A stretch of 64,000 nt of DNA from Flagellimonas alvinocaridis (GTDB lineage Bacteria > Bacteroidota > Bacteroidia > Flavobacteriales > Flavobacteriaceae). Below, piece after piece: positions 35,401 through 43,825 of this stretch (positions within the stretch are counted from its first letter, which is position 1; the number at the start of each line of letters is the position of its first letter). Made by a program: the position numbers and the translations under genes. A model generated the notes under the pieces. The model saw nothing but the letters and a program-made list of their open reading frames with translations. It ran no database searches and was not told where the DNA came from. Location: NCBI RefSeq assembly GCF_004916895.1, contig NZ_SNTZ01000003.1, forward strand, positions 248,001 to 312,000. Direction: 5' to 3'.

Positions 35401-35688
35401 GCCATCGGAAACCGGACCATTGGTGGTTCTGCCTTGGGTGGAATGCTCATTGGAACCTTGTTCGGCGTATTGTTGATTCCAGGACTGTACTACCTTTTTG
35501 CCAAAATGGCCGAAGGCAAGAGTCTTATCAAGGACGAACACCATGAGCCTATTTCTGAAGAGTTGTTCAGGACCAGTGAGGGAGAGAGCAAGGTTAGGGC
35601 CAGACTCCGTGAAATCAACAAGCTGTTGAAAAAAATGGCCACAAGAAATGGTAACAACAAGAAAAAAGGAGACAATGATACGGAATAG
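32419..35688 (+). CDS. RND multidrug efflux pump, HAE1/AcrB family
   Basis: A 1089-residue inner-membrane pump. It has the twelve-helix RND plan: MFKKFIHRPVLAIVISVIIVFTG opens helix 1, and the second half opens around RRVVTFGALLAFCAGIFL (about residue 540). Proton-relay residues: Asp408 is present in VDNAIVVVE, but the next residue is Asn409, where AcrB has a second Asp; Lys939 is in LLGKNAVLIVEF. Substrates of this family are hydrophobic drugs, bile salts and dyes, exported through the outer-membrane partner. The C-terminal cytoplasmic tail of about 50 residues is Lys/Glu-rich and longer than in AcrB. The gene overlaps the outer-membrane gene by 14 bp, showing translational coupling. Confidence 0.93.
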   Translation: MFKKFIHRPVLAIVISVIIVFTGLLAIKQLPISQFPQIAPTTVNIFIAYPGSSADVLVKSTLIPLETSINGVQGMRYIASDATSAGEGTLRVIFEPGTDPNQAVVRVKTRVDQVMPLLPELVQREGVIITPVQPSMLMYVNLYSDSKNNDEKFLYNYAYTKMIPEIQRINGIASAQILGSRKYAMRVWLKPDRMRAYNISAEEVLEAMEDQSILARPGRLGRSSGKKAQSLEYVLVYQDRYSEPEQYEDIIIKANEEGELLKLGDVASVELGSEFFDIYSNLDGKPSASIVLKQTFGSNGSDVIKSVKEKLDELEAEMPPGIDYKISYDVSNFLDASIDQVLHTLRDAFILVAIVVFLFLGDWRSTLIPIIAVPVSLIGAFFVMQLFGLSINLITLFALVLAIGIVVDNAIVVVEAVHVKMHEENLTPYKASYEVLGEIGGAIIAITLVMTSVFIPISFMTGPVGVFYRQFSITMAGSIVISAIVALTLTPVLCAMMLKNTHGQPRRKSPVNRFIDWFNGKFEKLTGKYVGFLTKIVNRRVVTFGALLAFCAGIFLTNQVLPAGFIPNEDQGMIYAIIQTPPGATLERTNEVARKLMKICEETEGVESVSSLAGYEIMTEGRGSNAGTCLINLKPWSQREHSVHEIMEELEEETKDLGAVIEYFEPPAVPGFGSSGGFSMRLLDKTNGTDYHEFERINNEFMESLRERKELTGLFTFFAANYPQYELKINNKVAMQKGVSIGKAMENLNILIGSTYEQGFIRFGRFFKVYTQAAPEYRGMPSDLEKFYVKNEEGEMVPYSAFMTMEKKLGPNEITRYNLYNSAAIRGLPAAGYTSGDAIKAIQEVAEQTLPRGYDIAWEGLSYDEAQRGNESIYIFIVVLIFVYLVLAAQYESFLLPLAVILSLPVGVFGSFFLLKVMGLSNDVYAQIGMIMLVGLLGKNAVLIVEFAVQKHRQGATILAAAIEGSKQRFRPILMTSFAFIAGLIPLVVATGAGAIGNRTIGGSALGGMLIGTLFGVLLIPGLYYLFAKMAEGKSLIKDEHHEPISEELFRTSEGESKVRARLREINKLLKKMATRNGNNKKKGDNDTE

Positions 35689-37105
35689 GAAATTATACGG
35701 GGTCGCTGTGTTGGCAGCAGCGGCCTTTTACGCCTGTGTGCCCACTCGTGAGATTCGGGATGAAAACAGAACAGTGCCCGAGCAATATCAAAACCAATCC
35801 ATAGATACCGTGAATACAGGAGTGGTACAATGGAAGGAGTTTTTTAAGGACCCCAACCTTGTGGCCTTGATCGATACGGCCTTGGTGAACAACCAAGAGT
35901 TGAATATCATTTTTCAACAAGTGGATATGGCCAAGAACGGGATTCAGGCTAAAAAAGGTGAGTATTTGCCCTTTGTGAACCTTTTGGCGGGAGCCGAAGT
36001 GGAAAAAGTGGGAGAGTATACCCGAAATGGCGCCGTGGAGAAGAACCTAGAAATCAAGGAAGGAGAGGAGTTTCCTGAACCCTTGACGGATTATAAGGTC
36101 GGGGCCTTTGCCACATGGGAACTGGATGTGTGGAAGAAGCTGCGCAATGAGAAAAAGGCAGCCGTGTTTGAATACCTGTCCAGTGTGGAGGGCAAGAATT
36201 TTATGGTAACCCAATTGGTTTCGGAAATTGCAGATTCGTATTATGAGTTGATGGCATTGGACAATGCATTGGCCATTATTCAGCAGAATCTGGAGATTCA
36301 GCAGAATGCCCTAAAAATGGTTAAGCTCCAAAAGCAGGCGGCAAGGGCCACGGAGTTGGGAGTTCGTCGTTTTCAGGCAGAGGTGTTGAAAAACCAAAGC
36401 CATAAATACGAAATTCAGCAAGAGATCGTGGAAACGGAGAACAAGCTCAATTTCTTGTTGGGACGTACCCCGCAACACATTCAAAGGGAGTCCGACAACT
36501 TTATTGACACCTCCATCGATAGCATTTATGCCGGGATTCCATCACAATTGTTGCAGAATAGACCTGATGTACGTCGGGCGGAGTTTGAGTTGGCAGCTGC
36601 CAAGTTGGACACCAAAGCGGCCAAGGCCAATTTCTATCCCCAGTTTACCATCAAGGCAGGCTTGGGATTGCAGGCATTCAACACCAAATACCTTACCACC
36701 ACCCCAGAATCCGTGTTGTATTCGGTCATGGGCGATATGGTAGCTCCCTTGATCAACCGAAATGCCATCAAAGCGGAGTACAAGAATGCCACGGACCGAC
36801 AGTTGCAAGCGGTTTTTGAATACGAAAAGGCCATTTTGAATGCCTATATCGAAGTGGCCAATCAGTTGTCCAACATCGACAACCTGAAAAACAGCTACGA
36901 ATTAAAAGAAGGTCAAGTGCAGGCCCTCACGGAATCCATTGAGTTGTCCACACGCCTTTTCCAATCCGCACGGGTGGAATATATAGAGGTATTGTTGGCG
37001 CAGCGCGAAGCTTTGGAGTCCAAGATGGAGCTGGTGGAGACCAAAAAGGACCAGATGCTGGCCCAGGTACATATGTATCGTGCCTTGGGGGGTGGCTGGA
37101 ATTAA
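35675..37105 (+). CDS. TolC/OprM-type outer-membrane factor lipoprotein (NodT family)
   Basis: A 476-residue outer-membrane channel. The signal ends with AAFYAC (Cys19), so it is a lipid-anchored OprM-like protein. Two homologous halves hold long helices: LVALIDTALVNNQELNIIFQQVDMAKNGI and ENRPDVRRAEFELAAAKLDTKAAKANFYPQ, the latter with the conserved RPDV and YPQ signatures. The end of the channel tip is TRLFQSARVEYIEVLLAQREALE. The start is the ATG at 35675, as the frame upstream overlaps the pump and lacks a signal. A strong terminator ends the operon. It works with the adaptor and pump as one efflux unit. Confidence 0.92.
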   Translation: MIRNRKLYGVAVLAAAAFYACVPTREIRDENRTVPEQYQNQSIDTVNTGVVQWKEFFKDPNLVALIDTALVNNQELNIIFQQVDMAKNGIQAKKGEYLPFVNLLAGAEVEKVGEYTRNGAVEKNLEIKEGEEFPEPLTDYKVGAFATWELDVWKKLRNEKKAAVFEYLSSVEGKNFMVTQLVSEIADSYYELMALDNALAIIQQNLEIQQNALKMVKLQKQAARATELGVRRFQAEVLKNQSHKYEIQQEIVETENKLNFLLGRTPQHIQRESDNFIDTSIDSIYAGIPSQLLQNRPDVRRAEFELAAAKLDTKAAKANFYPQFTIKAGLGLQAFNTKYLTTTPESVLYSVMGDMVAPLINRNAIKAEYKNATDRQLQAVFEYEKAILNAYIEVANQLSNIDNLKNSYELKEGQVQALTESIELSTRLFQSARVEYIEVLLAQREALESKMELVETKKDQMLAQVHMYRALGGGWN

Positions 37106-37162
37106 AAACCCCAAATCAATAGTTGTTGTGCCTACGTAATGCGCTATTGGTTTCTCAAAAGT

Positions 37163-37193
37163 GAAAGCCCATGTTACATTTGCATGGGCTTTC
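37163..37193 (+). terminator. Rho-independent terminator of the RND efflux operon
   Basis: The perfect 11-bp stem GAAAGCCCATG/CATGGGCTTTC has a 9-nt loop and lies 57 bp after the outer-membrane gene stop. The T-tract after it is weak (TAAATTTT). Confidence 0.8.
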
Positions 37194-37223
37194 TAAATTT
37201 TGGAAAAGACAGTGAGACCAATT

Positions 37224-37718
37224 TTACTCAACAATGGCAGAAGCTACCTCTCTGTGTATTTTCCATCGATTATCTTCCTTGTCCTTTTTAAGAATCACAA
37301 TAAAAGTGTCCTGTAATTCAACAGACTCGCCTTTGTCATTTGTGTAATACACTTTACTGGTGCCATAATCATAGGCAATGGAATCGCTTGCAATCACAGT
37401 TTCTTGGGGGGTCATGATGATACTATCATAGCTGAATTTCCCCAAACGTTCTTCACGCTGCTTCCTATATTCAAGCCAGTCTTCACTGCCTGGCGAAACA
37501 CCTTTCATGTCTGCTGTGGCATACTGACCCAAATCATCATACCGCTTTTCTTTGATGGTTTGTTGAAACGATGCACGAAGTTGATTGATGGCCTCCACTT
37601 CGGCAGCAACATCAATGGCCTGGGCAACAACGGGTTCTTCCGCCATGACCTCTGTATTCTTTGGAATTTGATTACAGGCTAAAACAAGAAATGGCAATAG
37701 AAAAACGAGTTTTTTCAT
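37224..37718 (-). CDS. SnoaL/NTF2-like lipoprotein (DUF4440-type)
   Basis: A 164-residue lipoprotein with the signal MKKLVFLLPFLVLAC (Cys15). The mature part begins with an Ala/Glu-rich linker, then the cone-shaped NTF2-like fold: INQLRASFQQTIKEKRYDDLGQYATADMKGVSPGS, the strand SIIMTPQETVIASDSIAYDYGTSKVYY and the last strands DTFIVILKKDKEDNRWKIHRE. The segment after the first helix with ADMKGVSPGS is the usual pocket mouth of DUF4440/SnoaL-like proteins. These proteins bind small ligands or act as isomerases; the ligand is unknown. It is a single gene with the efflux terminator downstream of it. Confidence 0.72.
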   Translation of the reverse strand: MKKLVFLLPFLVLACNQIPKNTEVMAEEPVVAQAIDVAAEVEAINQLRASFQQTIKEKRYDDLGQYATADMKGVSPGSEDWLEYRKQREERLGKFSYDSIIMTPQETVIASDSIAYDYGTSKVYYTNDKGESVELQDTFIVILKKDKEDNRWKIHREVASAIVE

Positions 37719-37800
37719 AATACTAATTTTAAGGTTGGTGTTTAATTAAGTAGTAATATACTGATTCTTAGTATTCTGAAAAAAAGCTTCCCCTTAAATT

Positions 37801-39834
37801 TTAATCCTTGTCTTTATATTTTTCAAACCAAGCCAACACACTGGCTATTTTGGCGATTAAGTTGCTCGGCTTATTGGCGATGCCGTGTGAAGCCCCAGGA
37901 ATTCGCACCATGGCAGTTTCCACATTCTGTAATTTCAAAGCGGCATAAAACTGCTCGGATTCCGCTATCGGGGTTCGGTAATCCTCTTCCCCGGTCATCA
38001 ACATGGTTGGGGTGGTAACATTGCCCACATAGGTGAGGGGAGAACGTCTCATATAGTTTTCGGGGTCCTCCCACGGTTTTTTTCCGAACCAATATTTGGA
38101 GAAGAACTGTACGCCATCGGCATAAAGGACAAAACTATACCAATTGATAACCGGTTTGGCCACTACGGCCGCCTTAAAACGGTCTGTTTTACCCACGATC
38201 CAAGCTGTGAGTACCCCGCCGCCACTTCCGCCGGTGACAAAAAGGTTGTCTTGATCCACAAAACCTTTGGTCAACAAGGCATCCACGCCAGACATGAGGT
38301 CGTCATAATCATGGTTGGGATAGTCATGATGGATCAGGTTGCCAAATTCCTCCCCGTAGCTGGTACTACCCCTAGGGTTGGTATAGAGCACCACATAACC
38401 AGCCGCCGCATAGGCTTGGATTTCCGCAGAATACACAAAACCGTAGCTAGTAAAAGGTCCTCCATGGATTTCCAAGATCATGGGGTATTTTTTGGACGGG
38501 TCAAAATTGGGAGGGGTAACCACCCAGCCCTGTATTTTGCGTTGGTCATAGGAAGACTCCCACCATAATTCTTCCACCTTGCCCAAATTTTTGAACGAAA
38601 AGAGGTCGTCATTGAGGGCGGTCAAACGTTTGCTGTTCCCTTTGGCATCCACAACCGCCAAATCAGAAGGATGGTCTGTTTTACCTAGGGTATAGGCGAA
38701 TTTGTTGTTGGAAGAGCCGGAAAAGCTGGCTGCATTGTAAGGTCTGCCCAGAGACAATCCGCCCAAGCCTTCTGCGATATCGGTCACCTTTCCGGATAGG
38801 GTAATGGAGGCCAGTTTCCCCAATCCCTTATCGGTGTAGGCGACATAGAGCCCATCCCCTTTGCTGTTCCAGGCCATATCTTCCACATCCCTGTCAAAGT
38901 CCCCGGAAATCAATTGGGCATTGCTTCCATCGGCATTCATTACATACAGCTGGGTCAGTTGATACCCTTGAAGGCGATCATCAAAGCCCAAATAGGCAAT
39001 TTTGGAACCGTCAGGGGAAAGCACGGGGTTTCCATCAGGGCCATTACGGTCGGTGAGGGCTTTGGTTTCACCGGTACCTACACCGATCTGGTAAATTTCG
39101 CTGTCTAGGGCCTCAAATTCCTCATCCTTGTGAAAATTGGCGCTAAAATAAAGGTGGCTGTCATTTTTGGACCAAATAGGACCTCCGTGGTCAAAATCGC
39201 TAAAGGTGAGTTGTTTGGGTGTTCCCCCGGAAATGGGAAGGGTGAACAATTGCATGTTTCCTCCTTTTATATATCCTTGGCCATCCCCACGATAATTCAT
39301 TTGGTCTATGTATTTGGGTGGGTCGTTCCATTTGGCGCCTTCCGGTTTGGCCGGCATCTTGATGATGGATTTATTTTCCTTGGGCACAAACATATTGAAG
39401 GCCACATACCGGCCGTTGTGCGACCAAGAAACCTGCCCCGGAGCTTGTGGCGTATTGGTCAAGGCCATGGTTTCCTTGGTGTCCAACCACATGAGGTAGA
39501 GCTTCATCTTTTCATCGGCCATATTGGATTTGAAGACAATTTTTGTGCCGTCATGGGACCATTTGGGTGCAAAATCATTATGGTTTCCTGTGGTCAAGGG
39601 GCGATTGTTGGAACCGTCAAAATTCACAATCCAGAGATTGGATAGATTTCTATCAGTCATGACGTCCTTAAAATTCCGTACATAGATGACTTTGGAACCA
39701 TCAGGGGAAATCTGAGGGTCCGAAATGTACTCCATGTTGAAGATGTCCAAGAGTTCCAAGTTGGACTGTACTTGCGTCATCCCTAAGGAAATGGACAAGA
39801 CAGTAAAAAATGTGGTAGTGAGTAATTTTTTCAT
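37801..39834 (-). CDS. S9 family peptidase (prolyl oligopeptidase/acylaminoacyl peptidase type), secreted
   Basis: A 677-residue enzyme with a signal peptide (MKKLLTTTFFTVLSISLGMTQ); the upstream frame from 39897 overlaps gnd and lacks a signal, so the ATG at 39834 is used. Residues about 25-400 form a beta-propeller with TolB-like WD segments (PQISPDGSKVIYVRN, PKWSHDGTKIVFKSN, PVLSPDGSKIAYLG). The catalytic alpha/beta domain has Ser in VTGGSGGGVLTAW (about residue 531), Asp in TGEEDYRTP and His in IPGASHGI. It probably removes acylated or prolyl-linked residues from peptides in the periplasm. The gene follows gnd on the same strand after 31 bp. Confidence 0.9.
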   Translation of the reverse strand: MKKLLTTTFFTVLSISLGMTQVQSNLELLDIFNMEYISDPQISPDGSKVIYVRNFKDVMTDRNLSNLWIVNFDGSNNRPLTTGNHNDFAPKWSHDGTKIVFKSNMADEKMKLYLMWLDTKETMALTNTPQAPGQVSWSHNGRYVAFNMFVPKENKSIIKMPAKPEGAKWNDPPKYIDQMNYRGDGQGYIKGGNMQLFTLPISGGTPKQLTFSDFDHGGPIWSKNDSHLYFSANFHKDEEFEALDSEIYQIGVGTGETKALTDRNGPDGNPVLSPDGSKIAYLGFDDRLQGYQLTQLYVMNADGSNAQLISGDFDRDVEDMAWNSKGDGLYVAYTDKGLGKLASITLSGKVTDIAEGLGGLSLGRPYNAASFSGSSNNKFAYTLGKTDHPSDLAVVDAKGNSKRLTALNDDLFSFKNLGKVEELWWESSYDQRKIQGWVVTPPNFDPSKKYPMILEIHGGPFTSYGFVYSAEIQAYAAAGYVVLYTNPRGSTSYGEEFGNLIHHDYPNHDYDDLMSGVDALLTKGFVDQDNLFVTGGSGGGVLTAWIVGKTDRFKAAVVAKPVINWYSFVLYADGVQFFSKYWFGKKPWEDPENYMRRSPLTYVGNVTTPTMLMTGEEDYRTPIAESEQFYAALKLQNVETAMVRIPGASHGIANKPSNLIAKIASVLAWFEKYKDKD

Positions 39835-39865
39835 AGGATTGTGAGTTAATTGCTGATGGTTAGTC

Positions 39866-41275
39866 TTATTCCTCCCACTCGGTATGGAAAATCCCATCGC
39901 GGTCTACCCGCTCATAGGTGTGGGAGCCAAAATAATCGCGCTGCGCCTGAATAAGGTTCAGTGGTAAACGGCTACTGGTATAGGCATCAAAGTAGGTAAG
40001 GGCATTGGACAATCCGGGTAAGGGAATGCCGTTAGCGGCCCCGTAGGCCACCAATTCACGGGCTGCATCAACCGTTTCCTTCACTTTTTCCACAAAGGAA
40101 GGAGAGAGCAATAGGTTTTGCAAGTCGTTATCTGCGCGATAGGCGTCGGTAATATCTGCCAAAAGGGCCGCTCTGATAATGCATCCAGCACGCCATATTT
40201 TGGCAATTTCACCCAGTTCCAGTTCGTAACCATATTCTTTGGAGGCATCAGCCAACTGGTGCATGCCTTGGGCATAGGTTATGATAAAGGCAAAATACAA
40301 CGCTTGTTCAGCTTTGTAGATAAAGTCATTTTTGTCAACACCTTTAGGTGTTGGACGGTTGTACAACGCATCCGCTTTGATCCGTTCGTCTTTGAGAGCC
40401 GAGATTTCCCGCATACTCACCGCCACATCGATAGTGGGGACGGGAATACCCAAGTCCATGGCATTTTGGGAAGTCCATTTTCCGGTTCCCTTTTGCTTGG
40501 CCTTGTCCAAGATCATATCCACGAGGTCAGCACTGGTCAACTCGTCTTTTTGTGTAAATATTTCAGAAGTGATTTCCACCAAAAACGATTGTAATCGCCC
40601 TTGGTTCCATTCCGAATAGGTTTTGTGAAGTTCTTCATTGGAAAGTCCACCCGCTTTTTTGAGCAAGTCGTACATTTCCGAAGTAAGCTGCATCAATCCA
40701 TATTCAATGCCATTGTGCACCATTTTTACATAGTTTCCAGCCGACTTAGGGCCTAAATACGCCACACAGGGCTCACCTTTATACTTGGCGGAAACCGCTT
40801 CAAAAATGGGTTTTACATGCTGATAGGCCTCACGCGACCCTCCGGGCATGATGCTGGGACCTTTTCTGGCCCCCTTGGCACCACCGGAAACCCCGGCCCC
40901 AAAAAAGTTGATGCCTTTTTCCTTCAAATAGGCCTCGCGTCGGTCTGTATCCGTGAAAAAAGAATTTCCACCATCAATGATGATATCGCCTTGGTCCAAA
41001 TGGGGCAATAAGCTCTCAATAACTATGTCCACCACTTTTCCCGCAGGGACCAACAGCATGATTTTTCTAGGGATGGTAAGGGCTTGTACAAAGGTTTTTA
41101 CATCGGAACTGGCGTTTACTTTTGAGGTATCGTCACCTTCTTGGATCAGTGCATTTACTTTTTCGGTATCCAAATCGTTTCCGAAGGCGGTAAAGCCATT
41201 ATCGGCCACATTCAAGATAAAATTGCGTCCCATTACTCCCAGACCTACTAGGCCAAAATCATACGTATCTGTCAT
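39866..41275 (-). CDS. gnd: 6-phosphogluconate dehydrogenase, decarboxylating
   Basis: A 469-residue enzyme that oxidises 6-phosphogluconate with NADP to ribulose-5-phosphate and CO2. The coenzyme loop is FGLVGLGVMGRNFILNVADNGF at the N-terminus. The conserved IIDGGNSFFTDTDRR (about residue 100) and FFGAGVSGGAKGARKGPSIMPGG (about 125) mark the active site, followed by KMVHNGIEYGLMQLTSE with the catalytic Lys. The C-terminal FGSHTYERVDRDGIFHTEW binds substrate. It is divergent from zwf, 167 bp away, with pgl after zwf, so the whole oxidative branch is grouped. Confidence 0.97.
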   Translation of the reverse strand: MTDTYDFGLVGLGVMGRNFILNVADNGFTAFGNDLDTEKVNALIQEGDDTSKVNASSDVKTFVQALTIPRKIMLLVPAGKVVDIVIESLLPHLDQGDIIIDGGNSFFTDTDRREAYLKEKGINFFGAGVSGGAKGARKGPSIMPGGSREAYQHVKPIFEAVSAKYKGEPCVAYLGPKSAGNYVKMVHNGIEYGLMQLTSEMYDLLKKAGGLSNEELHKTYSEWNQGRLQSFLVEITSEIFTQKDELTSADLVDMILDKAKQKGTGKWTSQNAMDLGIPVPTIDVAVSMREISALKDERIKADALYNRPTPKGVDKNDFIYKAEQALYFAFIITYAQGMHQLADASKEYGYELELGEIAKIWRAGCIIRAALLADITDAYRADNDLQNLLLSPSFVEKVKETVDAARELVAYGAANGIPLPGLSNALTYFDAYTSSRLPLNLIQAQRDYFGSHTYERVDRDGIFHTEWEE

Positions 41276-41442
41276 TGTGCTTCGTTTTCAGCTTCTTATG
41301 TTAAGACAATTTAAAGTAAGCTATTTGTTGAAATCAGAACCTAAAATAAACCTTATATTCGTTATGCTCAAATATAAAAGGACTTCATTGGATGGTGTGT
41401 GCGATCATCCGAAGGAATTACTCAGCCAATATCAACTATCGT

Positions 41443-42975
41443 ATGAAAAAGACCGAAAACCAAATGCTCGTAATTTTTGGGGCATCTGGCGATTTGACCG
41501 CAAGAAAATTGATTCCAGGCCTCTTCAATCTCTATTTGGCCAAGCAACTACCGCCCAATTTTGTGGTATTGGGGGCGAGCAGAAGTGACCTTACGGATGA
41601 AGCATTTCGGGATAGGGTGGTGTATAAAAGCCCCTATTTGAAAGAGAAAATCAAAAAACTGGATGAAAGTGAGGTGAAAGGCTTCGCCGATAAGCTTTTT
41701 TACATGGATTTAGGGAAGGATTACGATACAGATTATGCGCCGCTTCGTAAACGTGTTGAAAGCCTGAAGGCCGATCATGGCACCTCTGGGAATATCATGT
41801 ATTACCTTTCAACCCCACCTACATTGTATGAGACTATTGCCCAAAATTTGTCCGAAGCGGGCATGAATACCCAAAACAACGGTTGGAAGCGTTTGATCGT
41901 GGAAAAGCCTTTTGGATATAGTCTGGAAACGGCAAGACAGCTCAACAAAGGACTCCACAAATATTTTACGGAACCCCAGATATACCGGATAGACCATTAT
42001 CTGGGAAAGGAAACGGTGCAGAACCTATTGGTGACCCGTTTTTCCAATAGCATTTTTGAGCCATTGTGGAACCGAAACTATATCGACCATGTGGAGATCA
42101 CCAATGCCGAGAGTGTCGGAGTAGAGAAAAGAGGGGGGTACTATGATAAATCCGGGGCGCTACGCGATATGTTCCAGAACCATTTGTTGCAGATTGTATC
42201 CTTGGTGGTGATGGAGCCACCCATTGGGGATCAACCCGAGGAAATCCGTAACGAGAAAGTGAAAGCGCTGAAATCGCTCCGTATCATGAAGGATGAGCAA
42301 ACCTTGTTCGACAATACGATCCGTGCCCAGTATGTAGCTTCGGAAATCAATGGGGAAAAGGTGAAGGGATATCGGGAAGAGGAGGGGGTAGACCCCAATT
42401 CCACCACGGAAACCTATGCGGCCATTAAGTTTTTTGCGGACAATTGGCGCTGGCATGGCGTACCGTTTTATGTGCGTACCGCAAAGCGGATGCCTACCAA
42501 GGTCACCGAGGTAGTGATCCATTTTAAGGCACCGCACCACCAGATTTTCAAGGATTCGGGTATGCAAAGCAAGGACAATAAACTGATTATACGGATACAA
42601 CCGGATGAAGGTATTTTGATCAAATTTGGGGTTAAGGTCCCGGGACAGGGTTTCAAGGTGGAGCGTGCCAATTTGGATTTTTATTACTCCAGTTTAGCTG
42701 AAACCTATGTCATGGAAGCTTATGAACGACTTTTATTGGATGCCATGCAGGGAGATGCCACACTTTATGCCCGTGCCGATGAGGTGGAAGCCGCTTGGGA
42801 ATTTGTGGACCCAATTCTGGATTATTGGAAGAATGGCAAGGATGTTCGTATGTACGGATATGCTGCGGGGGTATGGGGTCCTGAAAATGCCGATAACCTT
42901 ATGAATGGTTTTGGTTTTTGGCGGAACCCAGGGGAGAATCTCGCCGATGACCCTGGATATTGTGTGATTTGCTAA
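41443..42975 (+). CDS. zwf: Glucose-6-phosphate 1-dehydrogenase
   Basis: A 510-residue enzyme that oxidises glucose-6-phosphate to 6-phosphogluconolactone, making NADPH. The coenzyme-binding motif is VIFGASGDLTARKLIPGLFNL at the N-terminus. The active-site signature RIDHYLGKETVQNL (about residue 180) has the catalytic His and the phosphate-binding Lys. Substrate binding continues with GGYYDKSGALRDMFQNHLLQ. The ATG at 41443 is taken because it gives the family's usual N-terminus; the upstream frame adds an unlike sequence. The gene leads a zwf-pgl unit, opposite gnd. Two bases after its stop begins a heptanucleotide tandem repeat. Confidence 0.97.
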   Translation: MKKTENQMLVIFGASGDLTARKLIPGLFNLYLAKQLPPNFVVLGASRSDLTDEAFRDRVVYKSPYLKEKIKKLDESEVKGFADKLFYMDLGKDYDTDYAPLRKRVESLKADHGTSGNIMYYLSTPPTLYETIAQNLSEAGMNTQNNGWKRLIVEKPFGYSLETARQLNKGLHKYFTEPQIYRIDHYLGKETVQNLLVTRFSNSIFEPLWNRNYIDHVEITNAESVGVEKRGGYYDKSGALRDMFQNHLLQIVSLVVMEPPIGDQPEEIRNEKVKALKSLRIMKDEQTLFDNTIRAQYVASEINGEKVKGYREEEGVDPNSTTETYAAIKFFADNWRWHGVPFYVRTAKRMPTKVTEVVIHFKAPHHQIFKDSGMQSKDNKLIIRIQPDEGILIKFGVKVPGQGFKVERANLDFYYSSLAETYVMEAYERLLLDAMQGDATLYARADEVEAAWEFVDPILDYWKNGKDVRMYGYAAGVWGPENADNLMNGFGFWRNPGENLADDPGYCVIC

Positions 42976-42976
42976 T

Positions 42977-43046
42977 AACAATGAACAATGAACAATGAAC
43001 AATGAACAATGAACAATGAACAATGAACAATGTGCAATGTGCAATT
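42977..43046. repeat. Tandem heptanucleotide repeat (AACAATG)8 plus two variants
   Basis: Eight perfect copies of AACAATG run from 42977 to 43032, followed by TGCAATG and TGCAATT. It lies in the 130-bp gap between zwf and pgl, just before a palindrome element. A seven-base period is outside the reading frame, so copy changes affect only the intergenic distance. Confidence 0.95.
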
Positions 43047-43070
43047 GTCAGTTCGAGCGCAGTCGAGAAC
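43047..43070. repeat. Palindromic element GTCAGTTCGAGCGCAGTCGAG, copy 3
   Basis: Same TCGAGCGCAGTCGAGAA core as at 7149 and 7305, here next to the heptamer array between zwf and pgl. Confidence 0.7.
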
Positions 43071-43105
43071 CAGTTTAGTCAAGAACAAATGAAATTAGAT
43101 GTTTG

Positions 43106-43825
43106 ATGGAGTTAAAGGTATACAAGGATAAACAAGAGGTAGCGGAACAGTTTTCAACCTATTTTAAGGAGAAAGCCAATTCGGGAGAGTTCCATGTGGC
43201 CCTTTCGGGGGGTAGCACACCCAAAATCGTATTTGATGTACTTGCCGAAAAATTTTCGGATGAAATTGATTGGAGCAAGATTCATTTTTATTGGGGGGAT
43301 GAACGTTGTGTTCCTCCTACTGATGATGACAGCAACTACAAAATGACCGTGGAGCATCTATTTTCAAAAATTGAGGTGCCCGAAGCCAATATCCATCGTG
43401 TATTGGGAGAAAATGACCCTAGTGGTGAAGCCATGCGCTATGCCAACCTGTTGGAAATCAATTTGGATAGGATAGAAGGCATTCCCCAGTTTGATTTGGT
43501 CATTCTGGGTATGGGCGATGACGGACATACGGCTTCCATTTTTCCCCATGAGATTGGGCTTTGGAACGCCGAGGACCATTGCGTAGTGGCTACGCATCCC
43601 GATTCAGGTCAAAAAAGGGTTTCCATTAATGGAAAGGTCATCAATACCGCCAAAGAAGTCGCTTTTTTGGTCACAGGGGATTCCAAAGCTGAAAAAGTAA
43701 AGGCGGTTTTGGGGAAAACAGCAGGTTCTGAAGTGTATCCGGCTAGCCTTGTCAATCCAACATCGGGAAATCTGGTTTGGTTTTTGGATGAGGATGCCGC
43801 CACAGGGCTTAGTCCAAATCCATAG
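43106..43825 (+). CDS. pgl: 6-phosphogluconolactonase
   Basis: A 239-residue DevB-type enzyme that hydrolyses 6-phosphogluconolactone to 6-phosphogluconate. The phosphate-binding motif FHVALSGGSTPKIVFDVL (about residue 30), the signature HFYWGDERCVPPTDDDSNYKM (about 64) and LVILGMGDDGHTASIFPHE (about 134) are all present, with the catalytic His in DDGHTASIFP. The track of TTG-ATG at 43103 suggests ATG at 43106 as the start. It follows zwf by 130 bp across the tandem repeat, so an operon is likely but not certain. Its 3' end overlaps the convergent thioesterase by 17 bp. Confidence 0.94.
   Translation: MELKVYKDKQEVAEQFSTYFKEKANSGEFHVALSGGSTPKIVFDVLAEKFSDEIDWSKIHFYWGDERCVPPTDDDSNYKMTVEHLFSKIEVPEANIHRVLGENDPSGEAMRYANLLEINLDRIEGIPQFDLVILGMGDDGHTASIFPHEIGLWNAEDHCVVATHPDSGQKRVSINGKVINTAKEVAFLVTGDSKAEKVKAVLGKTAGSEVYPASLVNPTSGNLVWFLDEDAATGLSPNP

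Noticed and set aside
40953..41588. 211-codon plus-strand frame over the gnd 5' end and the zwf start
   Set aside because: It is antisense to the N-terminal part of gnd and overlaps zwf in another frame. Both are certain genes.
42977..43046. Possible CRISPR or attachment site at the heptamer array
   Set aside because: The unit is 7 bp with no spacers and no cas genes or integrase nearby.
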